Shown piece after piece: positions 36,538 through 48,084 of a DNA stretch of 64,000 nucleotides (positions are counted from its first letter, which is position 1; the number at the start of each line of letters is the position of its first letter). The position numbers were made by a program, and so were the translations under genes. The notes beneath the pieces are model-generated. The model had not been told where the DNA came from, ran no database searches, and saw nothing but the letters and a program-made list of their open reading frames with translations. The DNA lies in the NCBI GenBank assembly GCA_037126765.1, contig JBBCBC010000001.1, positions 19,424,622 to 19,488,621 on the forward strand, given 5' to 3'. The stretch is from Stenogyne calaminthoides. Taxonomy: Eukaryota > Streptophyta > Magnoliopsida > Lamiales > Lamiaceae.

Positions 36538-39500
36538 ATGGCCTCTTGCTCAAACTCTTATGTTTCCCTAGAATCGGACCACCATAGTTCTTCTTCCCCC
36601 TCTGTTAGTAGAATTCCGCGTAGCGACGCTAATGCGCATGAGACAAATGTCTCGGATTCAGGATTTCACTGGCAAGTTCGGCAGCCGTTTGCCGTTCTTT
36701 CCTCCGATTCCGACGAAGCCCTAAACGAATTAGATAGGGACTTGGTCCGTAGCGATTTCTCGGATGATTCAATTGACGATTCTTTACCCCAAACTCAAAT
36801 TAGGTCTAGGGCTATTGATAATGTTGATGTAGATAGGAATGACGATGTTGTGAGGGGGGAAATTTTGACGGCTGTAAATGTAACCGAATCGAACATAGGG
36901 GTAGGTGGTGAGCAAAATTCTGAGCTTGATATACCTGTTGGTGTCCCTCATAGTCCAACATATAATGAGTATAATGCTCGTTATAGTTTTGATTGGCCCG
37001 AGCAACCTCATAGGATTAGGGTTGAGAATGAGTACCAATGAGCAAGATAATGAGCATAATTGATCTTGAATATGCTCACTCGGTTGCATAGGAATTCTGA
37101 AACCCCAAGGATGTCTTTTTCTGGGCACCGGTCCCGATGAGCGGGATGACCAATCCCCTGAAGGTTGTGTCGCTGTGAATTTGGACACCATGGAAGCTGG
37201 CCTTCGATTCCCCCTCCATCCGGCCATCACCCGTTTGCTCGTGGAATGGAACATCACCATCACGCAGCTTAAGTCTAATGGGTGGCATATGATCATGAGC
37301 TTCCTGACTTTGTTCGGCAAAATGAAGCCAAGATACTATCCCTCAACAGCTGAACTTGCTCGATTGGTGCACCTGACCCGTCTGAAGGGCAAACATGGGT
37401 GGCTGTTCATGCAAGCTAATGCCAAGTGCAAAATTATTGAGGACGTGCCGAACAAAATCATTGATTGGAAAGAGAAGTTCTGGTTCGTTGGGGGCGATTG
37501 GAAGAGCCCGACTTCTGGGAGCGAACCAGATGCTCGATTAGACATCCCTACTGACTTCGGGGTGTACCGAAGTAAGTAATTTTGTGTCTTTTGACCTTCA
37601 ATTTGAACTGATTTTAAATTGCTCTTTATTTCAGGGATTCTAGCTGCGACGGACAAGGAGACAAACGACGACTATTTTAGCAGCGTTTGACAAATTGATC
37701 TGGAGTCTCGCTTGGAGCTATCTGTGAGAACTCTGAATACCGCCGATCAGAGGAAGAAAGGAGGTTTGTTCGTGCCTCCTCATCATCTTGTTGCTGTTAA
37801 TCCTGCTGGTAAGGATTGCCTCTTGTATTTGTATAAGTTTTGTGTCATTTTGCTCGTTGTTATCCTTTTGTGTGTACTGAATTATTTTGTTTATAAATTT
37901 TCCCCACGTGACCGTTCTTTGTGAGTACATCCGAACATACCGAGATGGCTCGAGAAAAAGGCCATGGAGCTTGTTCGATTCAGCCGAAGCGGAGGCTCGG
38001 TTTAACAAACAGAGGAGAGGCGAAATTTGGGTAGAACATCCGCGATCCGGTCTCGGGAGTTGAGTCGACCGCAAAAAATTGCGGTCGGCGGCGGGGAATA
38101 GCGAGCAAGCTCCGTCGCCGAAGAGGCGAAGGATGGAATCGGCGAAAGGTGGGCGGGCGAACAAACTTTCGGATGAATACATTGAAATAAAAGCTCAGAC
38201 GAAAGCATTGGGTGACTAGGACCCCACGCTATAGAAAGCGTCGAGGCTGCCGTCGCCGGTGGTCGCCCGATTCGCAAAACGTTGAAATGGAGGTTGGCAC
38301 ATCTTCTCCACCTCCTCATGGACCCCAGATCATGGACTCCACAATCTGAGCTTCGGTCCCCCGGATAGATCATTCTTGGGATGGGATCCGGCTCATGTGA
38401 ATAGGTACATTTTGTTCGCCTTCTTACCTTTGATTAATTATGTTCGTTTTTTCATATTGTTTGCTCGGGTGTATGTGTAGGTTGAGCAGGTTGGCTCCCT
38501 TGATGCCCAACCTGAAAAACTACTTCTGCTCGCCGAGTGTTAGCAAGGTTCCGGGCATTCCTGAGCATGTTCAAAAAGCTTGCCAGACTCCCGTTCGAGC
38601 ATGGACTACCGAAATTGGAAGAGTCCACTCTGGGTTCCTCCCTTGAAAATATGCGTCCTGGTTTGGTACTTGAGGCCAATCTATGGTGGATTCTTGAGAA
38701 AGCCTATGCTCGATCCTTAACCTCCATGCCAACTACTTGGCTTTGATCAGGAACTTCGAAGAAAAGGTGGGTGAGCTGAACAGGACTCAGGATGAACTGA
38801 GGTTGGCTCAGGAACAGGAATCCTCGGCACAAGCTGAGGCTCGCCAGGCGAAGGAGGATGCCCGCAAGGCTTAGGAAAATGCTCGCGAAGTTCAGGAAAA
38901 TGCTCGCTTGGCTCAGGAGGATGCTTTCGCCCGGACGAAGGAGGCCTTTCAATCACTCTCGGGAGGAGGTGGTCGACGATAACTGAAGAGCTCGGGGAAG
39001 AGATGAATGTTGAGCCGTAAACTCCCGAAATGGAGTCGAGGCCATGGAAAGTGAGAGGGACGTGCTCGGCCAACAGCTCATCATTGCTGAGGAGACCAAC
39101 ACCCGCGTGGGTCTCAAAAATTCAAAGCTACATAATGAAGAGTATGTTGATTCCATGTCCAAACCTCCTATATTTGTGCCTTCGCCGATCTTATCCGGTC
39201 ATTATGCCATGCACTTAATGGCGAACAAATTGCCCCTCTTATATCAAGTTTCCAGCAGTACCTGATCGACAACCCACCGGATCACAACCTTCCAATGTCA
39301 GATTTGAACGATTTGTGCAATTTCTCCATTCTTCCTGAAGCGATCGAAGTTGATGATCCTATTCTGGATGAGGAAGATGGTTCGACGAAAATCTCTTTGG
39401 TGTTCTTTGGCCAAAATCTCCAACCGAAGTTCGGGACCGATCGAGGCGTGGCCGAGAGCAAAGGGACCTCCTGGATGACGAAAGCGTAATGTACCTTCTA

Positions 39501-39610
39501 GCGAGCATTTGGTACCTGGCCATACTGAAGGAGTTATTGCTGAGGGGGCTGAGCACGATTTGTTCGACATCTCTCTTCCGTCTACCCCCAATTATGAATT
39601 TGCTCCTTAA
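36538..39610 (+). pseudogene. Tat antisense ORF (aORF), Transposase_28-like, multi-exon and decayed
   Basis: The gene lies on the strand opposite to gag-pol, between integrase and the 3' LTR. Exon 1 begins MASCSNSYVS at 36538 and encodes a Ser/Asp-rich N-terminus to 37041. The block 37175-37571 has RFPLHPAITRLL, NGWHMIMSFL and WKEKFWFVGG, which resemble the 'putative gypsy type transposon' (Transposase_28) domain. A GTAAGT donor at 37572 and a TTTCAG acceptor ending at 37634 define an intron that keeps the frame. After it an in-frame TGA (near 37688) and later shifts break the gene. A further donor follows at about 37810. The region 38750-38950 is a coiled coil (EQESSAQAEARQAKEDARKA-like repeats) with a stop inside. 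The C-terminal part ends STPNYEFAP with TAA at 39608-39610. Similar antisense genes are known from Tat elements; their function is not established. The two LTR copies and flanks show normal element ends, so it travels with the element. Confidence 0.7.
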
Positions 39611-39763
39611 TGTTATTTTTGTTTTGTCAAACATATGTTGTGTAATTTTTTGTCTTCTTCACCTTTTATTCGAACAATGTCTTCAATACTTATAATTTTT
39701 TGCTGACTTCTCCTTTTTGTTCGAACACTTTTACAACTGAATGGATGAATTACATATTGAAAT

Positions 39764-41151
39764 GATAGGCCCCGGTGAAAAACCATTTTGCGCGTGCGGA
39801 AGCAAAACATGTTCGAGCGATGCATATAAAACAGGGGTGAAGGAATGGTGATTCTAGATTTTTCTCTTTTTGAGCTCATGTGTTGTATCTTGCTTATAAT
39901 CAAGTGTGTATGACAAGATAAGAACGTAAAGCAGTAAAGAACACAACAATGTATAGTGGTTCGGAGACTCAAGCTCCTACATCCACACTCCCTGTTCCTA
40001 GGGAAATTCCTTCAAACACTTCCTGAGCTTTCTGACTACCACGCGTAGTTTACTTACTCAACTCGGCCCTGAGCTTTCTGACTACTCCACGTAGTTTACT
40101 TACTCAACCCGACCTTGAGCTTTCTGACTACCTCCGTAGTTTACTTACTCAAACTGGACTTATCACCCTTTCGGGCTCGCCTCTAGATGTTTAACGAGTT
40201 CACACTCCAACGGGACTTATCACCCTCTCTTGGGATTACCTAACAACTACCTCACTTCACCACTAGTTATCTCTTACGAGAATGGGGTTTGGGTTTGGTG
40301 TTGTCTCCAACTATGGTGAGATTTTTCCTTACAATGGTTTAACCTCAATGCTAAGGTTGGGAAAATCTCTCTAAGCTTATGATACATCGTGGGTTGCTTA
40401 GGTTGGGTTCTAGAACACTCTTTGAATATATTTGTATATCTACAGACTTGTGTTCTAGGGTGGGAATGCTTTGACTATAACGCTCTTGGCTCTGTAGCAT
40501 TTTGTGCATAATCTCCACACACCCACACTTAATTTGATGGAAGAACTTTGTATTTATAGTGTGGATTTAAATGTTACCGTTGGAGAATCTCATTCAAATC
40601 CATACTATTCTTTATAGGTTCTGCGCAGCTTTTCGGTGGTTGGTTGTCTTCCTCTCTCGTTGGTCCCGTCGGTTTGGATTCCATGGTATATTCCTCGGCT
40701 TGATTGCCTCGGAACATTCAGGATATCTTGAGCTTTTCGTATATATTCTTGAGAAGTCTTCGATAATTCTTGTGCCTTGATTATTCTCTGAAGTCTCATT
40801 TTCTTCGATGACATCTTGAGTCTTCGATTCTCTTGATTCTCATTGTCTTCGATGACATCTTGAGTCTTCATCTTGAGTCTTGATTCTCTCGAGCCTTCGA
40901 GTTTTCGGTTTCATCTTTGAGTCTTGATTCTCGATTTCATCTTGAGTCTTGAAACTTCATTTCTTGAAACTTTCTTGAGTCTTGATTTTCTAACTTTTGT
41001 TCTATATCTGCCGACTATACACGGTGCAGATAACATCCTGAACACTCTAAAACTGAACCTTGACTCATCTATCAAGATTATCCTAAACATGTCATACTCA
41101 GGGGTTTTGGGATCTAATCAAAATCCTCTTTATTAAATTCATTTCCCAACA
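39764..41151 (-). repeat. LTR copy A of the tandem array (1388 bp)
   Basis: The sequence between tgataggccccgg and cccaaca on the plus strand. Contains a short tandem series of the text gagctttctgactac...gtagtttacttactcaa (three copies near 40025-40150), shared by all three LTRs. Confidence 0.88.
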
Positions 41152-42338
41152 ATTTCCCCCTTTTGATGATGCAAAACCATCTTGTTACAAAACACTTAAC
41201 CTATACTCGGGTTTTTAGTTTTTCCTATTACAAGAATGGTAAATCTCTTAATAATCAATTCAGCAATGAATCACTCAACAATTTCATCACCAAATAACAA
41301 TAATCAGGCATATCAAATATAAAGACATGTAAAAAAGATAATGAGGTATTATCTTTGAGCATAAAGATAAAGTTTTCATTGATGTATGATAGTACATTGC
41401 GATTTCTGATGAACTTTTCAAAAGATAAAGACAAAAACATAAAAAATTACAAGTCTTGATCTTGGTCTTGATCTTACATCTTACTTTCGGCTCACGGCCT
41501 CGAGTCTATCTGAGCTTCTACGTGTCTTAAATAACATCTTTTGAGTCTCGGATCTCTTGATTCAACGGACCTTTAATACGATCGGGCATATTGACACTCA
41601 TCTTTGGTGAGTTCGATTTCTTCGACTTGGACATTCTTCGACCCTCGAGGTCTCTTTTTACTTCTTGAGTTTGGTCGGTTTTCTTTACTGAATCTCAGAT
41701 CAGTTTTACTTATTGAGTCTCAGATCATACTGAGTCTCAGATTTACTTTTACACAGGCTATCTGATTTCTTCTTTGTCTGATCTTGATCAGCTCGACTGA
41801 TCAGATCAACACATCTTCAGATCAACATATCAGGATAACATCTGGTAAGTACATCATATCAGGTTAGCATATCAGTTTATCATATCTGATCTTGATCACG
41901 TCTGATCTCAATCAGTATCTTCTACTTATCTTCTGATTTGCAACCTTCTCTTCTGATTTGTTGGCTTTAGCTTTTCTTCACTTTTGATTTTGCACAGCTT
42001 ATCAGTTGACTCCGGAACTTATCTAACTCATCTGATCTCGATCATTCTCGTCTGCAGCCTCGTCTGATCTCGATCATCTACTTTTGATTATGTGAGTTCC
42101 CCCTCAATTTGTTCTTTCGTTCCCCCTCAACTTGTTCTCTGTAAATTTTCTTGAATAACACAAGTTGGTAATGTTTTGGCATAAAACAAAAAATATCCCA
42201 ATCAATTTCTCAATTGATAATGACGCCAAAACATCAGAATATATGCATTTTTAAAGAAACTAGTTTTTCTTTAAAAGGATCTGTTCAGTGGTCACTCTCG
42301 AAATTAGTGAACCTTTTGAACTCCTGCTCGATACCAAT
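41152..42338 (-). repeat. Internal copy 1 of the tandem array (non-coding)
   Basis: Has the primer site at its plus-strand right end and the polypurine tract at its left end, with no long frame between. The middle is rich in tctgatc/gatcag text. Its primer site reads gctcgatacca where the second copy has gctctgatacca. Confidence 0.85.
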
Positions 42339-43730
42339 TGATAGGCCCCGGTGAAAAACCATTTTGCGCGTGTGGAAGCAAAACATGTTCGGCGATGCAT
42401 ATAAAAGCGAGGGTGAAGGAATGGTGATTCGATTTTTTCTTTTTTTGAGCTCATGTGTTTGTATCTTGCTTATAATCAAGTGTATGACAAGATAAGAACG
42501 TAAAAGCGATAAAAGAACACAACAATGTATAGTGGTTCGGAGACTCAAGCTCCTACATCCACTCTCCCCATTCTGAGAAATTCCTTCAAACACTTCCCGA
42601 GCTTTACGACTACCTCGCGTGGTTTACTTACTCAACTCGGCCCTGAGCTTTCTGACTACTCCACGTAGTTTACTTACTCAACCCGACCTTGAGCTTTCTG
42701 ACTACCTCCGTAGTTTACTTACTCAAACTGGACTTATCACCCTTTCGGGCTCGCCTCTAGATGTTTAACGAGTTCACACTCCAACGGGACTTATCACCCT
42801 CTCTTGGGATTGCCTAACAACTACCTCACTTCACCACTAGTTATCTCTTACGAGAATGGGGTTTGGGTTTGGTGTTGTCTCCAACTATGGTGAGATTTTC
42901 CCTTACAATGGTTTAACCTCAATGCTAAGGTTGGGAAAATCTCTCTAAGCTTATGATACATCGTGGGTTGCTTAGGTTGGGTTCTAGAACACTCTTTGAA
43001 TATATTTGTATATCTACAGACTTGTGTTCTAGGGTGGGAATGCTTTGACTATAAAAATTCTTGGCTCTGTGGCATTTTGTGCATAATCTCCACACACCCA
43101 CACTTAATTTGATGGAAGAACTTTGTATTTATAGTGTGGATTTAAATGTTACCGTTGGAGAGAATCTCATTCAAATCCATACTATTCTTTATAGGTTCTG
43201 CAGCTTTTCCAGGCTGGTTGTCTTCCTCTCGTTGGTCCACGTCAGCTGGATTCCAACGGCTATATTCCTCGAACTTGATTGCCTCGGAACATTCGGGATA
43301 TCTTGAGCTTTTCGGTATATTCTTGAGTCTTCTCATGAATTCTTGTGCCTTGATATTCTCTCGAAGTCTCATTGTCTTGATGACATCTTTTGAGTCTTCA
43401 TCTTGAGTCTTGATTCTCCGAGTCTCATTGTCTTGATGACATCTTGAGTCTTCATCTTGAGTCTTGATTCTCTCGAGCCTTGAGTTTTCGGTTTCATCTT
43501 GAGTCTTGATTCTCGATTTCATCTTGAGTCTTGAAAACTTCGGTTTCTTGAAACTTATTGAGTCTTGATTTCTAACTGTTCTATATCTGCCGACTATACA
43601 CGGTGCAGATAACATCCTGAACACTCTAAAACTGAACCTTGACTCATCTATCAAGATTATCCTGAACATGTCATACTCAGGGGTTTTGGGATCTAATCAA
43701 AATCCTCTTTATTAAATTCATTTCCCAACA
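42339..43730 (-). repeat. LTR copy B of the tandem array (1392 bp)
   Basis: Same ends and content as copy A. Several cag/ctg positions differ from copy C. Confidence 0.88.
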
Positions 43731-44917
43731 ATTTCCCCCTTTTTGATGATGCCAAAACCATCTTGTTACAAAACACTTAACCTATACTCAGGTTTCAGTT
43801 TTTCCTATTACAAGAATGGTAAATCTCTTAATAATCAATTCAGCAATGAATCACTCAACAATTTCATCATCAAATAACAATAATCAGGCATATCAAATAT
43901 AAAGACATGTAAAAAAGATAATGAGGTATTATCTTTGAGCATAAAGATAAAGTTTTCATTGATGTATGATAGTCTATTGCAGTTTACAATGAACTTTTCA
44001 AAAGATAAAGACAAAAACATAAAGAATTACAAGTCTTCAGTCTTGGTCTTCAGTCTTCTGTCTTCTGCTCGGCTCCTGGCCTCAGGTCTATCTGAGCTTC
44101 TCTGTGTCTTAAATAACATACTGAGTCTCAGATCTCTTGATTCAACGGACCTTTGTCTGATCAGGCATATTGACACTCATGCTGACTGAGTTCAGTTTCT
44201 TCTGACTTCAGACATTCTGACCCTCAGGTCTCTTTTACTTACTGAGTTTCAGATCAGTTTTCTTTACTGAATCTCAGATCAGTTTTACTTATTGAGTCTC
44301 AGATCATACTGAGTCTCAGATTTACTTTTACACAGGCTATCTGATTTCTTCTTTGTCTGATCTTGATCAGCTCGACTGATCAGATCAATACATCTTCAGA
44401 TCAACATATCAGGATAACATCTGGTAAGTACATCATATCAGGTTAGCATATCAGTTTATCATATCTGATCTTGATCACGTCTGATCTCAATCAGTCTCTT
44501 CTACTTATCTTCTGATTTGCAACCTTCTCTTCTGATTTGTTGGCTTTAGCTTTTCTTCACTTTTGATTTTGCACAGCTTATCAGTTGACTCCGGAACTTA
44601 TCTAACTCATCTGATCTCGATCATTCTCGTCTGCAGCCTCGTCTGATCTCGATCATCTACTTTTGATTCTGTGAGTTTCCCCTCAATTTGTTCTTTCGTT
44701 CCCCCTCAACTTGTTCTCTGTAAATTTTCTTGAATAACACAAGTTGGTAATGTTTTGGCATAAAACAAAAAATATCCCAATCAATTTCTCAATTGATAAT
44801 GACGCCAAAACATCAGAATATATGCATTTTTAAAGAAACGAGTTTTTCTTTAAAAGATCTGTTCAGGTGGTCACTCTGAAATTAGTGAACCTTTTGAACT
44901 CCTGCTCTGATACCAAT
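43731..44917 (-). repeat. Internal copy 2 of the tandem array (non-coding)
   Basis: Same length as internal copy 1 (1187 bp). Intact primer site (complement of 44904-44915) and polypurine tract (complement of 43731-43744). Confidence 0.85.
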
Positions 44918-46259
44918 TGATAGGCCCCGGTGAAAAACCATTTTGCGCGTGTGGAAGCAAAACATGTTCGAGTGATGCATATAAAACAGGGGTGAAGGAA
45001 TGGTGATTCCAGATTTTTCTCTTTTTGAGCTCATGTGTTGTATCTTGCTTATAATCAAGTGTGTATGACAAGATAAGAACGTAAAGCAGTAAAGAACACA
45101 ACAATGTATAGTGGTTCGGAGACTCAAGCTCCTACATCCACTCTCCCTGTTCCTAGGGAAATTCCTTCAAACACTTCCTGAGCTTTCTGACTACCTCGCG
45201 TAGTTTACTTACTCAACTCGGCCCTGAGCTTTCTGACTACTCCACGTAGTTTACTTACTCAACCCGACCTTGAGCTTTCTGACTACCTCCGTAGTTTACT
45301 TACTCAAACTGGACTTATCATCCTTTTGGGCTCGCCTCTAGATGTTTAACGAGTTCACACTCCAACGGGACTTATCACCCTCTCTTGGGATTGCCTAACA
45401 ACTACCTCACTTCACCACTAGTTATCTCTTACGAGAATGGGGTTTGGGTTTGGTGTTGTCTCCAACTATGGTGAGATTTTCCCTTACAATGGTTTAACCT
45501 CAATGCTAAGGTTGGGAAAATCTCTCTAAGCTTATGATACATCGTGGGTTGCTTAGGTTGGGTTCTAGAACACTCTTTGAATATATTTGTATATCTACAG
45601 ACTTGTGTTCTAGGGTGGGAATGCTTTGACTATAACGCTCTTGGCTCTGTAGCATTTTGTGCATAATCTCCACACACCCACACTTAATTTGATGGAAGAA
45701 CTTTGTATTTATAGTGTGGATTTGAATGTTACCGTTGGAGAGAATCTCATTCAAATCCATACTATTCTTTGTAGGTTCTGCAGCTTTTCCAGGCTGGTTG
45801 TCTTCCTCTCGTTGGTCCACGTCAGCTGGATTCCAACGGCTATATTCCTCAGCTTCAGTGCCTCGGAACATTCAGGATATACTGAGCTTTCAGTATATTA
45901 CTGAGTCTTCAGTAATTACTGTGCCTTCAGTATTCTCTGAGTCTCATTGTCTTCAGTGACATACTGAGTCTTCATACTGAGTCTTCAGATTCTCTGAGCC
46001 TTCAGGTTTTCAGTTTCATACTGAGTCTTCAGATTCTCAGTTTCATACTGAGTCTTCAGAAACTTCAGTTTCTTCAGAAACTTACTGAGTCTTCAGTTTC
46101 TAACATGTTCTATATCTGCCGACTATACACGGTGCAGATAACATCCTGAACACTCTAAAACTGAACCTTGACTCATCTATCAAGATTATCCTGAACATGT
46201 CATACTCAGGGGTTTTGGGATCTAATCAAAATCCTCTTTATTAAATTCATTTCCCAACA
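44918..46259 (-). repeat. LTR copy C of the tandem array (1342 bp)
   Basis: Shares the ends of copies A and B. Over 45850-46110 it is dense in ctgag and cttcag text that is altered or shortened in the other two copies. Confidence 0.88.
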
Positions 46260-48084
46260 TGAACTATCTACTCTAACCTGATTGTTGTTGAGGATGAATG
46301 TGGTTGTTGATAAATGATTGATACTTGTGTTGCTTGATGTTTGCATTGTTGCTTTGTGTTCGCTTTGTTGCCTTCTAGTTTTTGCCCCTTTTCTTCTGAA
46401 TGAATTCGAACATTGGGTTTGCCTATTCCCGCTCCTGACTTTTTTCGGTTTTGATTGTCTTATTGACGTTGCAATCGGTTGATCGTCTTATTTAGGTGCG
46501 ACCAGATAGGTTACTTTATGAACCCCCCATTTCTTGGTTCGCGATCGTCTTATTTAGGTGTGATCACTTCGTACTAGGGCCGTCTTATTTAGCTGCGACC
46601 CCACATTTAGCTGCGACCCCACACTCATCACCACTTGCGCATCTGACGGTATCTGTGAAGTCTGCAGTCGTCTTTTCTTGATTGCGTACCCATTACTCGC
46701 TTTTTGTTTGGGAATCGAGTACAAACTCGTTAAATCGGTGAACATAGACTTGGGCTTGTTAAATCTTTGTTCGGACCGTCCGACTTAGGTGCGACCTCAA
46801 ATAGGCTTGAACTAGAAAATCTTAGCGAACAAAAGTACATATATTTTTTTTCTTTTTGCAACACTTTGTATTCTATTACAACCTTCACATCTGAAGAAGA
46901 CTATCTATTACACAACTATAGATATCAGACTAAGGTTTTGAATTTTAACCTTGTCTTGAGTAGACACCTGAATCGCCTCACCTTGTCCGCTGAATTGATG
47001 TTGACAAGGATGTGGCACATCATCCTCGTCTACCCTTCTTTAGTAGTAACATGCTCAAGCGGCGGAAGCGTATAAGCTTTTCGTCCCTCCCGGACAAGCC
47101 GTGATTATCTTGGGCGGCTGCGACATGAGCATGTGGCGCCGCGATACCGCTACTTAAAGCAAAAGCGAGCAAAATTTTCAAAATTCGCACCATTCTCATC
47201 CCCTTCAAGATGATGCCTTTAAGCATCAGCGTCCGCATATTGCTTTGAGCGGACACTATGACATCCCTCCCCTTCGGAGGAGATTTTGGGGATGCATAGG
47301 GGACTAGTGATTTACTACTGCATAAGCAGTGAGTAACGTGGAGTGGCAACCATAACTCTGCCGAGCATCTTGAGTCCGGCAACGAAGCTTCAACCCGTGC
47401 TCATAATGTCATATAAATATAAATCTAAATCTGGGGCGGATGCTCGATTCATTTGAATGATTCTTTGAATCGAAAGTCGGATTCTTCTACGTCTGGGGGC
47501 ATACTAAACCAACCTCCTTCTGAGACTTGTAATATTTTTCCTTTTTTCTTCTTCATCTTTTTTTTCTCTGCTTTTCTCAGCTATCAGTATGCCCCTATTT
47601 ATAGAACTATCCCAAGCTAGTGCTGGCATAGCTAGCTGGTGCTAGCTCTCTTACTTTTGCTCCCCCTTTTGACATCTGCTTCACTTTTTTGATGACTCTT
47701 GCTCAAAGATTGACTCGTCCCTGCTTGGTTGCCACCACTTGTCAACTCGTTCTGATACGTATCTTCTGTTGACAACTCGTTCTAACACGTATCTTCTGTC
47801 TTTCGATAGTACTGGCCATCATTTTTTTCCTGAAGATATGTGTCGAACATAATGTATTCTTCTTTCAGGATTGTCCTACTCTTTTTTTACCGGATGGCTG
47901 ATTATGTTAGCCACTTGTGTTAGTTTCAAATTATATCGGCAATTATGTTGACCAACTATGCTTGTTTTTGGTTGTGTGGACGACTTTTGTTAAATCCAAC
48001 TATCTTCGCATTATTGATAATATTTTTTTTCAAATTTGGCGCGTTCCACGAGTAGGACAATGGGACTCCATTCGGTCTTCCAAG
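46260..48084 (-). other. Non-coding spacer of the Tat element
   Basis: This lies between integrase and the nested array. No domain recognised. It holds several copies of gtcttatttaggtgcgacc (46483-46622, with one near 46777). The 47020-47382 minus frame has no recognisable domain and is not called. Confidence 0.5.
46483..46622. repeat. Short repeats of gtcttatttaggtgcgacc
   Basis: Three to four imperfect copies within 140 bp, plus a further relative (cgtccgacttaggtgcgacc) at about 46777-46796. Purpose unknown. Confidence 0.6.

Larger units (their letters stand above)
39764..46259 (-). mobile_element. Tandem LTR-INT-LTR-INT-LTR array of a non-coding copia-type element
   Basis: Three LTR copies (39764-41151, 42339-43730, 44918-46259) alternate with two 1187-bp internal copies (41152-42338, 43731-44917). 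On the minus strand each LTR reads TGTTGGG to CTATCA. It is followed by a two-base gap and the primer site TGGTATCAGAGC (complement at 44904-44915), and each internal copy ends in a polypurine tract (complement of aatttccccctttt) before the next LTR. No gag or pol frame exists in the internal part. The flanking 5 bp are tgaaa (39759-39763) and tgaac (46260-46264), a likely duplication with one change. The array sits in the spacer of the Tat element. Confidence 0.88.

Noticed and set aside
39764..46259. Satellite DNA with a ~2.58-kb monomer
   Set aside because: Each period divides into an LTR and an internal part with primer site and polypurine tract, and the outer flanks show a retrotransposon-type duplication.
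47020..47382. 120-residue minus frame downstream of Tat integrase
   Set aside because: No recognisable domain; the composition is that of the surrounding spacer.
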